In this document: one piece after another, positions 9,754 to 20,004 of the stretch
Numbering within the stretch: position 1 is the first letter of the stretch
Layout: every line of letters begins with the position of its first letter
Source: Mesorhizobium sp. AR10
GTDB lineage: Bacteria > Pseudomonadota > Alphaproteobacteria > Rhizobiales > Rhizobiaceae
DNA length: 64,000 nt
Direction of reading: 5' to 3'
NCBI RefSeq assembly: GCF_024746795.1
Contig: NZ_CP080523.1
Coordinates: 620,001-684,000, forward strand
Made by a program: the position numbers and the translations under genes
The notes under the pieces: model-generated
What the model saw: only the letters and a program-made list of their open reading frames with translations
Databases searched by the model: none
What the model was told of the DNA's origin: nothing

Positions 9754-10766
9754 TGCGCCTCGACTGCCATCGGCTCGATGCCAAGGCGCCGGAAGAGCAA
9801 AAGATCCTTGTCCTCGCCGGGATTTTCCGCCGTCAGCAGCGTGTCCCCAACGAATATGGAATTGGCGCCGGCGAAAAAGCACAGTGCCTGCATTTCGTCG
9901 CTCATCGCCGTCCTGCCGGCGGACAGCCTTATAAAGGACTTGGGCATCATGACGCGAGCGAGCGCAATTGTACGCACGAAGTCGAGCGGGTCGAGGGGGC
10001 CGGCCTCGGCAAGCGGCGTGCCCTTGATGGGGATCAGAAGGTTGATCGGCACGCTTTCGGGCGGCTCAGGCAGGTTGGCCAGCGTGACCAGCATGTCGAT
10101 GCGGTCGGCCTTTTCCTCGCCCATCCCGAAAATGCCACCGCAGCAGACCTTTATGCCAGCCTCGCGCACGTGGCCAAGCGTTTGCAGCCGGTCGGCAAAG
10201 GTGTGGGTGGAGACAACCTCTGGGTAGTAGCGCTCGGAGGTGTCGATGTTGTGGTTATAGTAGTCGAGGCCGGCCGCCTTTAAGCGTTGCGCCTGGCCAA
10301 GTTCGAGCATGCCGAGCGTCATGCAGGTCTCCATGCCGAGTGCCTTTATGCCCTCGACCATGGCGATCAGGGCGTTCATGTCACGCTCCTTCGGGTGGCG
10401 CCAGGCCGCGCCCATGCAATAGCGGGTGGCGCCGGCGTCACGCGCCTTGGTCGCCTCAGTGATGACCCGCTCGACCTCCATCAGCTTCGTGGCCTTCAGG
10501 CCGGTTTCGTGATGCGCCGACTTGCTGCAATAACCGCAATCCTCCGGGCATCCGCCGGTCTTGATGCTGAGCAGCCGCGACAGCTGCACCCGGTTGCGAT
10601 CGAAGTTCTGGCGGTGAACCGTCTGAGCCAGGAAGAGCAGGTCATTGAACGGCATGCCGTGGATCGCCTCCGCCTCCTTGCTGCTCCATCGGGGTAGCGC
10701 TACGTCGATGGTGTCCACAACCTGGTTCACATCGGTTTCCGCGTTCATTTCAATCGTCATCTTCAA
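9750..10766 (-). CDS. bioB: Biotin synthase (radical SAM)
   Basis: BioB inserts sulfur into dethiobiotin using SAM radical chemistry. The radical-SAM cluster motif CPEDCGYC (CxxxCxxC) is intact, as are [30 protein letters not shown] and the auxiliary-cluster region with [12 protein letters not shown]. At 338 residues it is of normal length. The start [10 protein letters not shown] has three possible ATGs; the outermost is used here. It is the first gene of bioBFDAZ-panD, 183 bases downstream of nadC. I saw no convincing BioR operator in the upstream gap. Confidence 0.96.
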   Translation of the reverse strand: MKMTIEMNAETDVNQVVDTIDVALPRWSSKEAEAIHGMPFNDLLFLAQTVHRQNFDRNRVQLSRLLSIKTGGCPEDCGYCSKSAHHETGLKATKLMEVERVITEATKARDAGATRYCMGAAWRHPKERDMNALIAMVEGIKALGMETCMTLGMLELGQAQRLKAAGLDYYNHNIDTSERYYPEVVSTHTFADRLQTLGHVREAGIKVCCGGIFGMGEEKADRIDMLVTLANLPEPPESVPINLLIPIKGTPLAEAGPLDPLDFVRTIALARVMMPKSFIRLSAGRTAMSDEMQALCFFAGANSIFVGDTLLTAENPGEDKDLLLFRRLGIEPMAVEAQ

Positions 10767-10949
10767 AAGCCTTTGTTGCTGGTCGGCGAGCGCGTGCAGG
10801 GGTCAATCGACAGGCGGGGCTCGCAGCGCTATGACCGTCGTCAGCGCAATGCGCCTCGAATCTCACGTCGTTGAACGGTAACAGGCTCGCTTCGAGCACC
10901 TTTTCGCTGCGTGCAGGTCCGAGGGGTACTGCTCTTCATTTCGTATCCA

Positions 10950-11831
10950 TCAGTTCAAGCGGGTGCCGATGTTTCCCAGGGCTGGCATGTCCAGGCCGAT
11001 ATCGAGGATCGGCGCGCTGTGGGTCAGCCAGCCCATGGAAATGAGATCGACACCGGTGGCTGCGATTGCGGGAGCCGTTTTCGGTGTCACCCGACCTGAG
11101 GCCTCGGTGATTGTGCGGCCGCCGACCGTTGCCACGGCGCGGGCAAGGTCCTCGACTGACATATTGTCCAGCAGCACCGCGTCGACTCCAACTGTAAGCG
11201 CGATATCCAGCTGTTCCAGCGTGTCGACCTCAACCTCGATCTTCACCATGTGGCCTGCGGCGGCGCGCGCCCGCTCTATAGCTGTGCGGATGTCACCGGC
11301 GATCGCTATGTGGTTGTCCTTGATAAGCACGCCGTCGTCGAGCCCGAAGCGGTGATTGGCGCCGCCGCCGACGCGCACGGCGTATTTCTCGAGCGCGCGC
11401 AGGCCGGGAGTCGTCTTTCGAGTGCATACGATCCTCGCCTTGTGGCCACGCACGGACTCCACCATCGCCGCTGTGGCTGTGGCAATGCCGCTCAGGCGAC
11501 ACAGGAAATTGAGCGCTGTGCGCTCGGCTGCGAGCAGGCCGCGCGCCGGTCCACACAGCTTCGCGATGGTTTCGCCCGCCCCGACATCACTGCCGTCAGG
11601 ACGCCAAATGTGAATGTCGATCGCGGGCTCCACGAGCAGGAAGGCGTACGCGACCAGATCGAGCCCGGCAACGATGCCCGCCTGTCGCGATTTGAGCACC
11701 AAGGTGGCAATGCAATCGTGGGGGATCACTGCATCGCTGGTCAGGTCGCCGCATCTGCCAAGGTCTTCGAGAAGGGCACCGCGCACGATCGGTTCGATCA
11801 GTGTCGAGGGGAGGGGTGAGAATGAAACCAT
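10950..11831 (-). CDS. nadC: Nicotinate-nucleotide pyrophosphorylase (quinolinate phosphoribosyltransferase)
   Basis: NadC converts quinolinate and PRPP to nicotinate mononucleotide. This 293-residue protein carries EDLGRCGDLTSDA, ERTALNFLCRLSGIAT, the substrate-binding TRKTTPGLRALEKYAV, GGGANHRFGLDDGVLIKDNH, and EVEVDTLEQL; the acidic residues (DAVLLDNMS) and the C-terminal phosphate-site region GRVTPKTAPAIAATGVD are present. Its start lies one base after the nadB stop, so it is coupled with nadA-nadB-nadC. With nadA and nadB it completes de novo NAD synthesis from aspartate. Confidence 0.96.
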   Translation of the reverse strand: MVSFSPLPSTLIEPIVRGALLEDLGRCGDLTSDAVIPHDCIATLVLKSRQAGIVAGLDLVAYAFLLVEPAIDIHIWRPDGSDVGAGETIAKLCGPARGLLAAERTALNFLCRLSGIATATAAMVESVRGHKARIVCTRKTTPGLRALEKYAVRVGGGANHRFGLDDGVLIKDNHIAIAGDIRTAIERARAAAGHMVKIEVEVDTLEQLDIALTVGVDAVLLDNMSVEDLARAVATVGGRTITEASGRVTPKTAPAIAATGVDLISMGWLTHSAPILDIGLDMPALGNIGTRLN

Positions 11832-11832
11832 A

Positions 11833-13374
11833 TCACGTGCTCCGTATCGGTGCCCGGCAACTGAGTGCGGCGGCGGCCTGCATTGCGCTGTTCAGCGTCA
11901 GCCGTGACGTACACGCGTCTGCATCGCGCCGGGGGAAATCGGATCGACAGTGCGCGCCGCGGCTCTCTTCTCGCCGTAGGGCTGCAACGGCCAGCATCAG
12001 TGAGACCAAAGCCGGGCCGGACTTGGGGCCGTCGTGACCTGCCATCGGCAGCAGGGTCGCCACCGCTTCGCGCATCGTCTGGCCATCGCGGATGATGCCG
12101 AGTGCGGCGGAGACGACCGCCCTGATGCCTGAAGCGTCTGGCCGTGAAGGCACCAACGTGGAACATACACGCCGTCGCCGGGTATACGATGCGCCGGCAA
12201 CGCTTTCAGCAACCCAGCTCGCGGTGACCGCCGCTTCGGTGAGCGAGTTGCTTGCGAGACGATTGGCGCCGTGCAGGCCAGTACAAGCAACCTCGCCGCA
12301 CGCCCACAATCCCTCGACGGAGCTGCGGCCGCCGGCGTCTACGGCAACGCCGCCCATGTGATAATGTGCCGCTGGGCGCACCGGAATCGGGTCGGTCGCA
12401 GGATCTACGCCTGCCTCGCGGCAGAAACCGGCAATGCCTGGGAAGCGCTTTTCAAAACTAGGGCCGAGACATCGCCGCGCGTCCAGGAACACGCGGCCCC
12501 CGGCAGCAAGCTGATGCCAAACAGCGCGCGCCACCACGTCGCGAGGCGCAAGCTCGCCGCCAGGCGTTTCAGCGAGGAAGCGCTCTCCTCGCTCGTCAAT
12601 GAGCATCGCGCCTTCGCCGCGCACTGCTTCGCTCACCAGCGGCATCGGCCGACACGGGGTGTCGAGGGCGGTCGGATGGAACTGCACGAATTCCAGGTCG
12701 GCGAGCTCTGCCCCGGCCCAGGCAGCGAGTGCCAGCCCGTGTCCCCATGAGCCAGGCGGGTTTGTCGTGTCGCAAAACAGGCCGCCGATGCCGCCGGTTG
12801 CCAGCACCGCGCGGCGCGTGGGCAAAGCGACCGCACCCGCGTACCCAACCGCGACCACGGCGATGACCGACCCGTCTTCCACGATCAGGCGGCGGACCTC
12901 CACGTTTTCGAGAATAGTGATCGAGGCTGTCCGGCGCGCTGCGGCGATGAGTGCGCGGACCAGCTCCCGACCCGTGGCGTCGCCGCCGGCATGCACGATC
13001 CGCCGTTGCGAATGTGCTGCCTCAAGCCCGAGCCGCAAAGCGCCTTCAGGGTAGCGGTCGAAGGCGACGCCGAACCGGTCCAGGGTCTTGATCGCATTGG
13101 TTGCAGCCCGGACCACTCGCCGCACCGTCGCCTCGTCGCAGAGGCCGTCGCCGGCTGCAATTGTGTCGCAAAGATGAAGTTCGGGGTCGTCGTCGCCGCC
13201 GAGACTTGCCGCAAGACCACCCTGAGCGAGCTCGCTGCAGACTCCGGTTCCAAGCGGCGCATTGGACAGAAGCACGACCGGTTCCGGCGCTAGATGAAGC
13301 GCCGTCATCAGGCCGGCAATGCCGGCGCCGATGACGACCGGCGCTCCGGCGATGTCGAGGACATCAAGGTTCAT
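11833..13374 (-). CDS. nadB: L-aspartate oxidase
   Basis: NadB is an FAD flavoprotein oxidising aspartate to iminoaspartate. The start at 13374 ([18 protein letters not shown]) overlaps the nadA stop as ATGA and gives 513 residues; longer in-frame extensions are rejected because they read through nadA. The Rossmann motif is [13 protein letters not shown]. Other signatures are [24 protein letters not shown], the active-site HPTALD with [11 protein letters not shown], and [10 protein letters not shown] near the FAD. The reaction product feeds NadA directly. Confidence 0.95.
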   Translation of the reverse strand: MNLDVLDIAGAPVVIGAGIAGLMTALHLAPEPVVLLSNAPLGTGVCSELAQGGLAASLGGDDDPELHLCDTIAAGDGLCDEATVRRVVRAATNAIKTLDRFGVAFDRYPEGALRLGLEAAHSQRRIVHAGGDATGRELVRALIAAARRTASITILENVEVRRLIVEDGSVIAVVAVGYAGAVALPTRRAVLATGGIGGLFCDTTNPPGSWGHGLALAAWAGAELADLEFVQFHPTALDTPCRPMPLVSEAVRGEGAMLIDERGERFLAETPGGELAPRDVVARAVWHQLAAGGRVFLDARRCLGPSFEKRFPGIAGFCREAGVDPATDPIPVRPAAHYHMGGVAVDAGGRSSVEGLWACGEVACTGLHGANRLASNSLTEAAVTASWVAESVAGASYTRRRRVCSTLVPSRPDASGIRAVVSAALGIIRDGQTMREAVATLLPMAGHDGPKSGPALVSLMLAVAALRREESRGAHCRSDFPRRDADACTSRLTLNSAMQAAAALSCRAPIRST

Positions 13375-14345
13375 ATTGAAAGCATGCGCTCGACCGCGCG
13401 GCGGGCGGGGTCGGCTATCCCGGGATCGATCCGGATCTCGTACCGGTTCTCCTCGAGCGCGGCGCGAATGTTGGCGAGCGTGATGCGCTTCATGTGTGGG
13501 CAAAGATTGCAGGGGCGAACGAACTCGACGTCGGGATGCGCGACCGCGACGTTGTCGCTCATCGAACATTCCGTCATCAACACGACCCGTGCCGGTTTCT
13601 CCCGCTCGACATAATCCGACATGGCGGCCGTCGACCCCGAGAAATCCGCCTCTCTGACAACGTCGGGCGGACATTCGGGATGGGCGAGCACGACCACGCC
13701 CGCGTGTGCAGCGCGCAGCTCGCGGATATCGGCCGGGGTGAAGCGCTCATGCACCTCGCAATGACCCTTCCAGGCGATGATCTCGACCTTCGTCTGGGCG
13801 GCGATGTTCTTCGCAAGAAATTCATCGGGCAGCATGATCACACGCGGCACGCCGAGCGATTCCACTACCGCCTTGGCGTTGCCCGAGGTGCAGCAGATGT
13901 CGGATTGGGCCTTCACGGCGGCGGACGTATTGACATAGGTGACAACCGGGACCTCCGGATAGCGCTGCCGCATCAGCTGCACATCTTGTGCCGTGATCGA
14001 ATCCGCCAGTGAGCAACCGGCGCCCATGTCCGGGATGAGCACGGTCGTGTTCGGATTTAGCAGCTTTGCGGTCTCGGCCATGAAATGCACGCCGGCAACC
14101 ACGATGATGTCGGCATCCACCGCCATTGCTTTACGGGCCAGTGCGAGGCTGTCGCCGACGACGTCTGCGACGCAATGGAAGATCTCAGGCGTCTGATAAT
14201 TGTGCGCCAGGATGATGGCGTTGCGCTCCCGCTTCAGCGCGAGGATGGCATCAATGTCGTTTGCAAAGGCCGACCATTCGACTGGCGGGACCACGCGCCG
14301 GACGCGCTCGTACAAGGACGCGGCAGTAGGTAACGCCCCAGTCAT
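13371..14345 (-). CDS. nadA: Quinolinate synthase
   Basis: NadA condenses iminoaspartate with dihydroxyacetone phosphate to quinolinate and needs a [4Fe-4S] cluster. The three ligand cysteines are visible in [11 protein letters not shown], in DICCTSGNA and in the C-terminal [20 protein letters not shown] and [17 protein letters not shown] match the family. 324 residues. It is the first enzyme gene of nadABC, 63 bases downstream of the regulator gene; an inverted repeat that may be the operator lies in between. Confidence 0.96.
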   Translation of the reverse strand: MTGALPTAASLYERVRRVVPPVEWSAFANDIDAILALKRERNAIILAHNYQTPEIFHCVADVVGDSLALARKAMAVDADIIVVAGVHFMAETAKLLNPNTTVLIPDMGAGCSLADSITAQDVQLMRQRYPEVPVVTYVNTSAAVKAQSDICCTSGNAKAVVESLGVPRVIMLPDEFLAKNIAAQTKVEIIAWKGHCEVHERFTPADIRELRAAHAGVVVLAHPECPPDVVREADFSGSTAAMSDYVEREKPARVVLMTECSMSDNVAVAHPDVEFVRPCNLCPHMKRITLANIRAALEENRYEIRIDPGIADPARRAVERMLSI

Positions 14346-14392
14346 CAGCGCCTCCGATTATATTCGATCTGATAATAAGGGGATATGTCTAC

Positions 14393-14413
14393 CTTGACTA
14401 TAAGGTTGTCAAG
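14393..14413. promoter_or_regulatory. Candidate NadQ operator upstream of nadA
   Basis: CTTGAC and GTCAAG form a perfect 6+6 inverted repeat with a 9-base spacer, about 48 bases before the nadA start and overlapping the last codons of the regulator gene. The position suits a repressor site for nadABC. I could not compare it with the known NadQ motif. Confidence 0.4.
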
Positions 14414-15368
14414 CCCGCGTCAGCGGCAATTTCGTCCCCGCGACAGCCCTTTCATCGAGGACCCCACGGCGGAAACGATAGAGCTTTGCTGGTCGCCCCC
14501 CCGTATCAAGGGAAGTCTCGCCAGTTTCCTCGACCAGCTCCTGCTGCTCAACAAGCCTGCGGAAGTTCGGCTTGTTGATGAGCCTGCCAGCTAAGGCTTC
14601 CACCGTTCGCTGCAGCTGCAGCAGTGTGAAAGTCGGCTGCATAAGCTCGAAGACGACCGGCCGGTATTTGATTTTGGAGCGCAGCCGCGCAATGCCGGTC
14701 GCCATGATGCGGCGATGATCGGCGACCATGGACTCGCTGGGCACCAGGGGAAGCGGGGTCGCGTCCGTTCCGCTTCCGGCCTCCTGAACCAGGCCTGCTT
14801 CGTAAAGCAACTCATAGCGTTGAAGCGCGAGTTCCTCGTTCCAATGGCGATCATCGAAGCCGAACGCTATCGCCGACCGCTGACGGCGTTCGCGTCGCGT
14901 GGCTGCGTCGCTTGCGCCATCCGCCCACTCGATCAAGCGCGGTCGCACAAAATCCAGCATCACCGGCGGCGTGCCGGAGCGGTGATCCTCCCATGGAAAA
15001 TATTCGTACCAACTTCGCCAGCCGCACTCGGTCGAGCTCTGTTCCTTGCGGGTCAGTGCGAGATAGCTGATGGAGATGGCGCGCTCGCGCTCGGCGCCGA
15101 TGCGGTCCCGATCCGCGAACGTGTAGAGTTGCTCGGTGTACCCAAGCGGATGGCCGGTCTGATGCTCGACCCACCCCCTCAGGCCGGATTGCAGCGATCG
15201 GTGCTCGAGCGCAAACGGTCCGGAGGGAAGGGTGTTCATCCGGCCGATTGTTAGGACACAGGGTTCACTGTCATTGACGGCGACGACAACGGCGATCAAA
15301 TCGACTTTGACTTGGCCGGCCTTGATGGCGGCTCTGTCTTTCCTGGTTCCTGTTTTCTTGTGGTCCAT
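14409..15368 (-). CDS. nadQ: NadQ-type NAD-pathway regulator (Nudix-like domain plus winged helix)
   Basis: A 319-residue protein. The N-terminal half (about 20-160) has a Nudix-like fold pattern (VDLIAVVVAV, PFALEHRSLQSGLRGWVEHQTG, YTEQLYTFADRDR) but lacks a full catalytic Nudix box, as in regulatory members. The C-terminal part (about 220-310) reads like a winged helix: PVVFELMQPTFTLLQLQRTVEALAGRLINKPNFRRLVE. This is the layout of NadQ, the predicted repressor of nadABC in Rhizobiales. It lies directly upstream of nadA on the same strand, which supports the call. Confidence 0.8.
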   Translation of the reverse strand: MDHKKTGTRKDRAAIKAGQVKVDLIAVVVAVNDSEPCVLTIGRMNTLPSGPFALEHRSLQSGLRGWVEHQTGHPLGYTEQLYTFADRDRIGAERERAISISYLALTRKEQSSTECGWRSWYEYFPWEDHRSGTPPVMLDFVRPRLIEWADGASDAATRRERRQRSAIAFGFDDRHWNEELALQRYELLYEAGLVQEAGSGTDATPLPLVPSESMVADHRRIMATGIARLRSKIKYRPVVFELMQPTFTLLQLQRTVEALAGRLINKPNFRRLVEQQELVEETGETSLDTGGRPAKLYRFRRGVLDERAVAGTKLPLTRA

Positions 15369-15560
15369 GTCCGCGAAGTGGTTGGCCCAGAGCTAGGGGC
15401 GCCTTAATCGATTTAGTGTAAGCGTGGAGGTTTGCGCGTCAACACCGCAGATCCGCAAGTCCGCTTTTTTAGCTCTTCGCATTTGCACAAAAATATGCCA
15501 AACGCGACACCCGCAGCGGGTAACGCAAGGGAAGGAGGCGCGGGTTGAGCGCAGCTGGCT

Positions 15561-15960
15561 GTCGATGGTGTGGCGACGGTCGTGGCCAAGCTCTTTCCGC
15601 AGACCGGCGCTGACTTCACGTTTTTTGGCGAGAAGGATTTCCAGCAGTTTCAGACTGTCAGACGCATGGTGAGGGACCTTGATATTGCGCAACGTCCGGC
15701 TCTCGCCAGCGGAACGCGTCATCGCCCCAAAGCTGGCATCGGTCCTCTTCGATACGGCCGAGCGGCTTGAGCGCGGCTCTCCCGTCAGCCAACGCTTGAT
15801 GGAGCGCGTGCAACAATTCTGGCCGCCGGCTATCGCGAGGTCGAATACCTGGAACTTCGCGCGGAAACAGATCTGCGAGCTTTGTCGCGGCTTGGCTGGG
15901 CGACACACGGCTCATCGACAATGTGTCAACGTCACCGCCTGGCAATTGGTCAGGTTCGCG
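15561..15960 (+). pseudogene. panC: Pantoate-beta-alanine ligase (panC) relic
   Basis: Three pieces of PanC can be read in order. The first is [19 protein letters not shown] then [21 protein letters not shown]. After an internal deletion comes [19 protein letters not shown]. After a frameshift comes AGYREVEYLELR and, near the end, TRLIDNVS. The N-terminal third, including the first ATP-site motif, is absent. It is a dead gene. It lies on the opposite strand and about 10 kb from an intact panD, suggesting that a former pantothenate locus has been broken up. Confidence 0.85.
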
Positions 15961-16101
15961 GCGTTGTCTTCAAGCAGAGGCAGGAAAGTAATGGGAGCGA
16001 TGATGGGGACGAGATCCTGCGCGTCGCTTCGATTCGCGATCGTTTAGCCCGAGCCCCGCGCCTGGCATCGAGGAACATCCGCGGAGTTTACGCAAAACCA
16101 G

Positions 16102-16810
16102 ATGCATCGGCTATTTGAAAAATTCATCGAGCAACTTTCAGCAAGCGTCGATGCTGCGGATCTCCACGAGGCAATGGCCTCGGCCGCCGCCGGCTTGGAA
16201 TTTCCGCTCTTCGCTTACTTCACTTACCCGCCAGCCTCCAGCGACACGCCGTTAGTGATCTCGAATTATCCTTCTTCCTGGACCTCCAATTATCTGCGAC
16301 TGCGCTACCACAGCGTCGATCCGGTGATCCTGCGCGGGCTGCGAGGCTGGGATACTTTCCACTGGGGGCTGGATCGAGATCATCGGTATTTGCCAGCCTC
16401 GCAGCAAGAAGTTTTGGAAAACGCAGCTCAGTTTGGCATTCGGTGCGGCTTGACCATGTCCATGCATGATCATCGCGGCCGCTTTGCTGGCTGACCTTCG
16501 CTTCAGATGAGGCGCGTCCGCCTGTCTTGCGGTCGCTGGAATGCTACGAAAAAGCCTTGCAGTTGGTAGCGATCAACTTCCACATTCATGTCCGGCGCAG
16601 GCTCGCCGGCAATTGCGTGGTGGATGGCGCAAAGACGCGGGAGTTCGAAGCTCTGAAATGGGCGGCGCGGCGTGGGATATCAGCCAGATCCTCGGCCTCT
16701 CGAAACGCACCGTGACATTCCATCTGGAAAACGCCAAGGCAAAGCTTGGCGTGCGAACCATCAATCAGGCTGTAGCAAGGATGGCCGCTTCCGGTCACGC
16801 CACAACCTGA
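16102..16810 (+). pseudogene. LuxR/TraR-type quorum-sensing regulator, frameshifted
   Basis: The N-terminal autoinducer-binding domain starts MHRLFEKFIEQLSASVDAADL and runs through WTSNYLRLRYHSVDPVI, WDTFHW and FGIRCGLTMSMHDHRGRFA, where a frameshift stops it at 16494. The next frame continues LTFASDEARPPVLRSLECYEKALQLV and GAKTREFEALKWAARRG. A third frame gives the helix-turn-helix AWDISQILGLSKRTVTFHL and AKLGVRTINQAVARMAASG. All domains are recognisable, so decay is recent, but no single frame encodes the regulator. Related TraR proteins control transfer of Mesorhizobium symbiosis islands. Confidence 0.88.
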
Positions 16811-16896
16811 TCGTCTCGTTCGCCTCTATCTGAACCGAGCATCGCCCGCCCCAGTCTCCTTAATTCCGGCAGTGAAGGCGCCCCGGGGGGGGCATG

Positions 16897-16945
16897 CATC
16901 CATCAATTGGATGGGGCCGCATAAACAAAATCGATTTGCTCAATA
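16897..16945 (+). promoter_or_regulatory. nod box 1
   Basis: The sequence reads ATCCAT-CAATTG-GATG, then AAACAAAATCGATTTGCTCA, matching the nod-box layout for NodD binding with small deviations (AT-AAAC instead of ATCNAAAC, GCTC instead of ACC). It points at the acyltransferase gene starting at 17297. Confidence 0.8.
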
Positions 16946-17296
16946 GCGCGAGGAGACGTTAGTCCGCCGTCGACTGAGTTTTGGTGCCGATTTTTGGAAC
17001 CGACTACGCAGCATCGCAATGGATCCTCATGCTTCGAAATCACGTCAGGACACCTGGCACAGGATGTTTCTTGGTTCGGCGGGTCAATAGCAGAGAACGC
17101 CTTAACCCGAATGCCTTCCCCGAAAATGTCATTGTCCCAGCGAAGGAGGCTGGCGTCGATGACATGGTCATACACGTCCGGAGAGCTTTGCGGGCGACCG
17201 GAAGGGGAGTGGCCGCCAAGGGCTGCGGGTACCGACGCCAGCCCAAACTGTGTGCTGCCGACACTCGCCGTGGCCTGTGAACAGAGGACTAATTTA
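16946..17296. other. Leader between nod box 1 and the acyltransferase gene
   Basis: About 350 bases without a convincing gene. A minus-strand frame reads protein-like (DVYDHVIDASLLRWDNDIFG) but has no recognised family and faces the nod box; it could be a relic. Confidence 0.35.
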
Positions 17297-19171
17297 ATGA
17301 CATACAGGCGTGATATCGATGGCCTTCGGGCCCTTGCGGTGTTGCCGGTCGTACTGTTCCATTTCGGAATCTCGGCAATTCCCGGCGGTTTTACCGGCGT
17401 GGACATCTTCTTCGTCATATCTGGCTACCTGATCACCGGAAGCCTTCTGGACGACTTTGAACGCGGCGAGTTTTCGATCGTCAGCTTCTACTGGCGCCGT
17501 GCCCGACGCATTCTGCCGGCCCTGATCTTTGTCACTCTCCTCACCTGCATCGCGGCATTGTTCATTCTTCTGCCGTCAGATCTGCATGACTTCAGTCTCA
17601 GCGTCGTAGCGGCATCGACTTTCTGGTCAAACATCTATTTTTGGAAAAAACGTCAAATTACTTCTCCATCGATGCCGAGCTCCGACCGCTGTTGCACACG
17701 TGGTCGCTTTCGGTCGAGGAGCAGTACTATATCTTTGCCCCAATCCTGATGTTCCTGATCCGTCGCTATTTTGCGAAGCGCTGGCTGACAGCACTCCTAC
17801 CGATCATTCTCGGCAGCTTCGTGCTCGCGGTCATGGCGACATGGCTGGCGCCAAGCGCTGGATTCTACCTGCTGCCGACACGAGTCTGGGAACTCATGCT
17901 GGGCGCCGTGCTCGTGCTGAAACGGCCCCCGCCGTTGAACAATCGATTTCTTATGGAAATGGTGGGGCTGGCCGGATTTGGCCTTCTCGCCATCGGGTTC
18001 TTCGCGATTTCGGAGAGCGATCCGTTCCCGGGCTACAACGCGCTGTATCCGTGCCTCGGAACGGCCCTCCTTATCTATGTCGGCCAAAATAGCCCCTCGA
18101 CGATAGCTAGCCGCATACTCGAAGTCCGGCCGCTGGTCTTGATCGGCCTCATCTCCTATTCGCTGTATCTTGTTCACTGGCCGATCAATGCGTTCGCGCG
18201 CTATCTTTCGTTACAAACTCTCGACCCGTCGATGACCATTGCGATGACGGTTGCAAGCTTCGCATTGGCTGCATTCTCCTGGAAGTATATCGAGCAGCCG
18301 TTCCGGCAGAAAAGGTCCTTCACCGCCCCGTTGCCGATCTTCGCCTTTTCAGTGGGCGCAATCGCTCTTGTTTGCGTTGGCGGGGCGGCCGGGGCGCTCG
18401 GCAACGGCTTTCCGCAACGGTTCCCGGAGTATGCCCAGCAGCGGGTTCCTGTCGGGGACTGGATCGAGGGGACCTGTTTCAACGAGGGCTCAAGCCGGAT
18501 CGAAAGCTGGAACATCGAGGACTGCACACGCACTCGCGGCTTCGCTACGACCGTTTTGTTGTGGGGCGACTCCTTCGCCGCCCACTATGTTTCAGGGCTG
18601 GAGGCCAACAAAAAGAAAATTCAAGCCAACGTCGTGGAATATACTTACGCAGGCTGTCCACCGATTCTCTCTTACTTCTCGTATGCACGCCCGGATTGCA
18701 TACGGTTCAATCATGAAGGCCCTGGAGATCATCCGGGACGCAGGCATCAAGACGGTTGTCCTCAGCGGGCGGTGGACCGACTACGAGGCGAGAAGTTTCG
18801 ACGGTCTCCAGCAAACGATCGATACGCTTCGTGGCCAGGGTGTGCGCGTGTTCGTCATCGGCCAGTCTCCGCAATTCATAACCGACGTTCGGAAAATCGC
18901 ATTCTTCGCAAAGCGCAGAAATTCGGATGATACATACTGGCCAATGGCCATGGATCCCGACATCAACAATCGTGTGCGCTCATTTACCAAAGGCGCCACT
19001 TTCATCGATCCGCTGAAATTCCTCTGTAGCGCAGGACGCTGCCCCTACGCCGACGCAGGCGAGTTTCTCTATTTCGACTACGGTCATTTTTCTTCCGTCG
19101 GCGCCCTTCTGGCAATTTCGAAATACTGGCCGGTTCTAGCCACAGACAATGCCCTTGCTGTGACGAAATAA
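17297..19171 (+). pseudogene. OafA-type membrane O-acyltransferase with SGNH domain, two frameshifts
   Basis: The start at 17297 gives MTYRRDIDGLRALAVLPVV, the first helix of acyltransferase family 3; GGFTGVDIFFVISGYLI and the RRARRILPAL motif follow. At about 17644 the frame breaks inside a run of six A; the next frame continues ELRPLLHTWSLSVEEQYYIF, several transmembrane helices, YSLYLVHWPI and YIEQPFR. A periplasmic SGNH domain follows (LLWGDSFAAHYVSGLEANKK, YTYAGCPP). At about 18715 a second shift leads to ALEIIRDAGIKTVVLSGRW and the closing YFDYGHFSSVGA. The two shifts restore the first frame. Such enzymes O-acetylate surface glycans; with a nod box in front, a Nod-factor or polysaccharide substrate is possible. 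Confidence 0.85.
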
Positions 19172-19344
19172 GCCCGCGGGCGGTTGGCAAAGCACGGGTG
19201 CGAGGCGCATTCGCGCGCGTAGCAAAGCTCACACATGTGTTGGGGCAAGTTTGGAGACACTGTCCTCTATTAGGCTTCGTGGACAAAGCTTGACGCTAGA
19301 CTCGGTCGCTGATTCAAGGCTGTCTTTTGGAGGCAGCGTTGGGC

Positions 19345-19610
19345 GCGCGGATTGGGTATCGGACGAGGAATGGGCACGGATCGGGCCGCTGCTGCCAGCA
19401 GAGTGGGGTCGAGGGTGCCGTCCGGCGCAGGATAATCGGCGCTATTTCGAAGGCAGGATGTGGATGGCCCGAACCGGGGCGCAATGGCCTCATCTGCCTG
19501 ATGCTTGATGAATATGGCAAGTGGAACAGCGTCTTCCGCCGATACCGGCGATAGGTCGCGACGGGGGTGTTCAAGCAAGAACCATTCCTCGATGGAGGGC
19601 TTCAGAATAC
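19345..19610 (+). mobile_element. IS5-family transposase relic
   Basis: Pieces of the N-terminal part of an IS5-type transposase: [48 protein letters not shown], then in another frame [13 protein letters not shown] followed by TAG where relatives have tryptophan. No catalytic domain remains. It abuts the 3' end of the nodD relic, so it may have helped truncate it. Confidence 0.75.
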
Positions 19611-19619
19611 GCCCGAACC

Positions 19620-19946
19620 TGACCGAGACGTGCCTCATCGACATGTATCTCTCGAACGTAAGCTGCCGGACAGCTGCTTGTGGTGGACAGCCATAATCGA
19701 GCACTGGATGTGCAGAGATCGTCGCGAACCGCGGGGGCAAGTGCTGCCGCACGCGGGGTCACAAAACGTTCGCGGCCGCTCGTCGTAAACAGTTCATCGC
19801 CGAAAAAATCGCGCAGCGGGGGCGACGGCCGCACTCATGGCCGGCTGACTGAGGTTGATGGGGCGGGCCGCCGCCGAGAGGCTGCGCTCCACCAGCAGCG
19901 CGTCGAGCACAACGAGGAGATTTAGGTCAATCCCTTTGAAACGCAT
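19620..19946 (-). pseudogene. nodD: nodD relic, copy A
   Basis: The N-terminal DNA-binding part of the LysR-type flavonoid sensor NodD starts at 19946 with [20 protein letters not shown] and [18 protein letters not shown] frameshift follows near 19830, and the next frame gives [20 protein letters not shown] and [12 protein letters not shown]; only faint similarity continues to about 19620. The ligand-binding domain is missing. It is divergent from nodA with nod box 2 between them, the classical nodD-nodA arrangement. Confidence 0.88.
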
Positions 19947-19955
19947 GTCTTTAGC

Positions 19956-20004
19956 TATCCATAGCGTGGATGCCGTTAATCGAAACAAACGATTTTACCG
20001 ATTC
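19956..20004 (+). promoter_or_regulatory. nod box 2 (nodAFEG promoter)
   Basis: A near-perfect nod box: ATCCATAGCGTGGATG, then ATCGAAACAAACGATTTTAC and CGATTC. It lies between the nodD relic and nodA. The same sequence, with few changes, stands before nodB (nod box 3). Confidence 0.95.
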
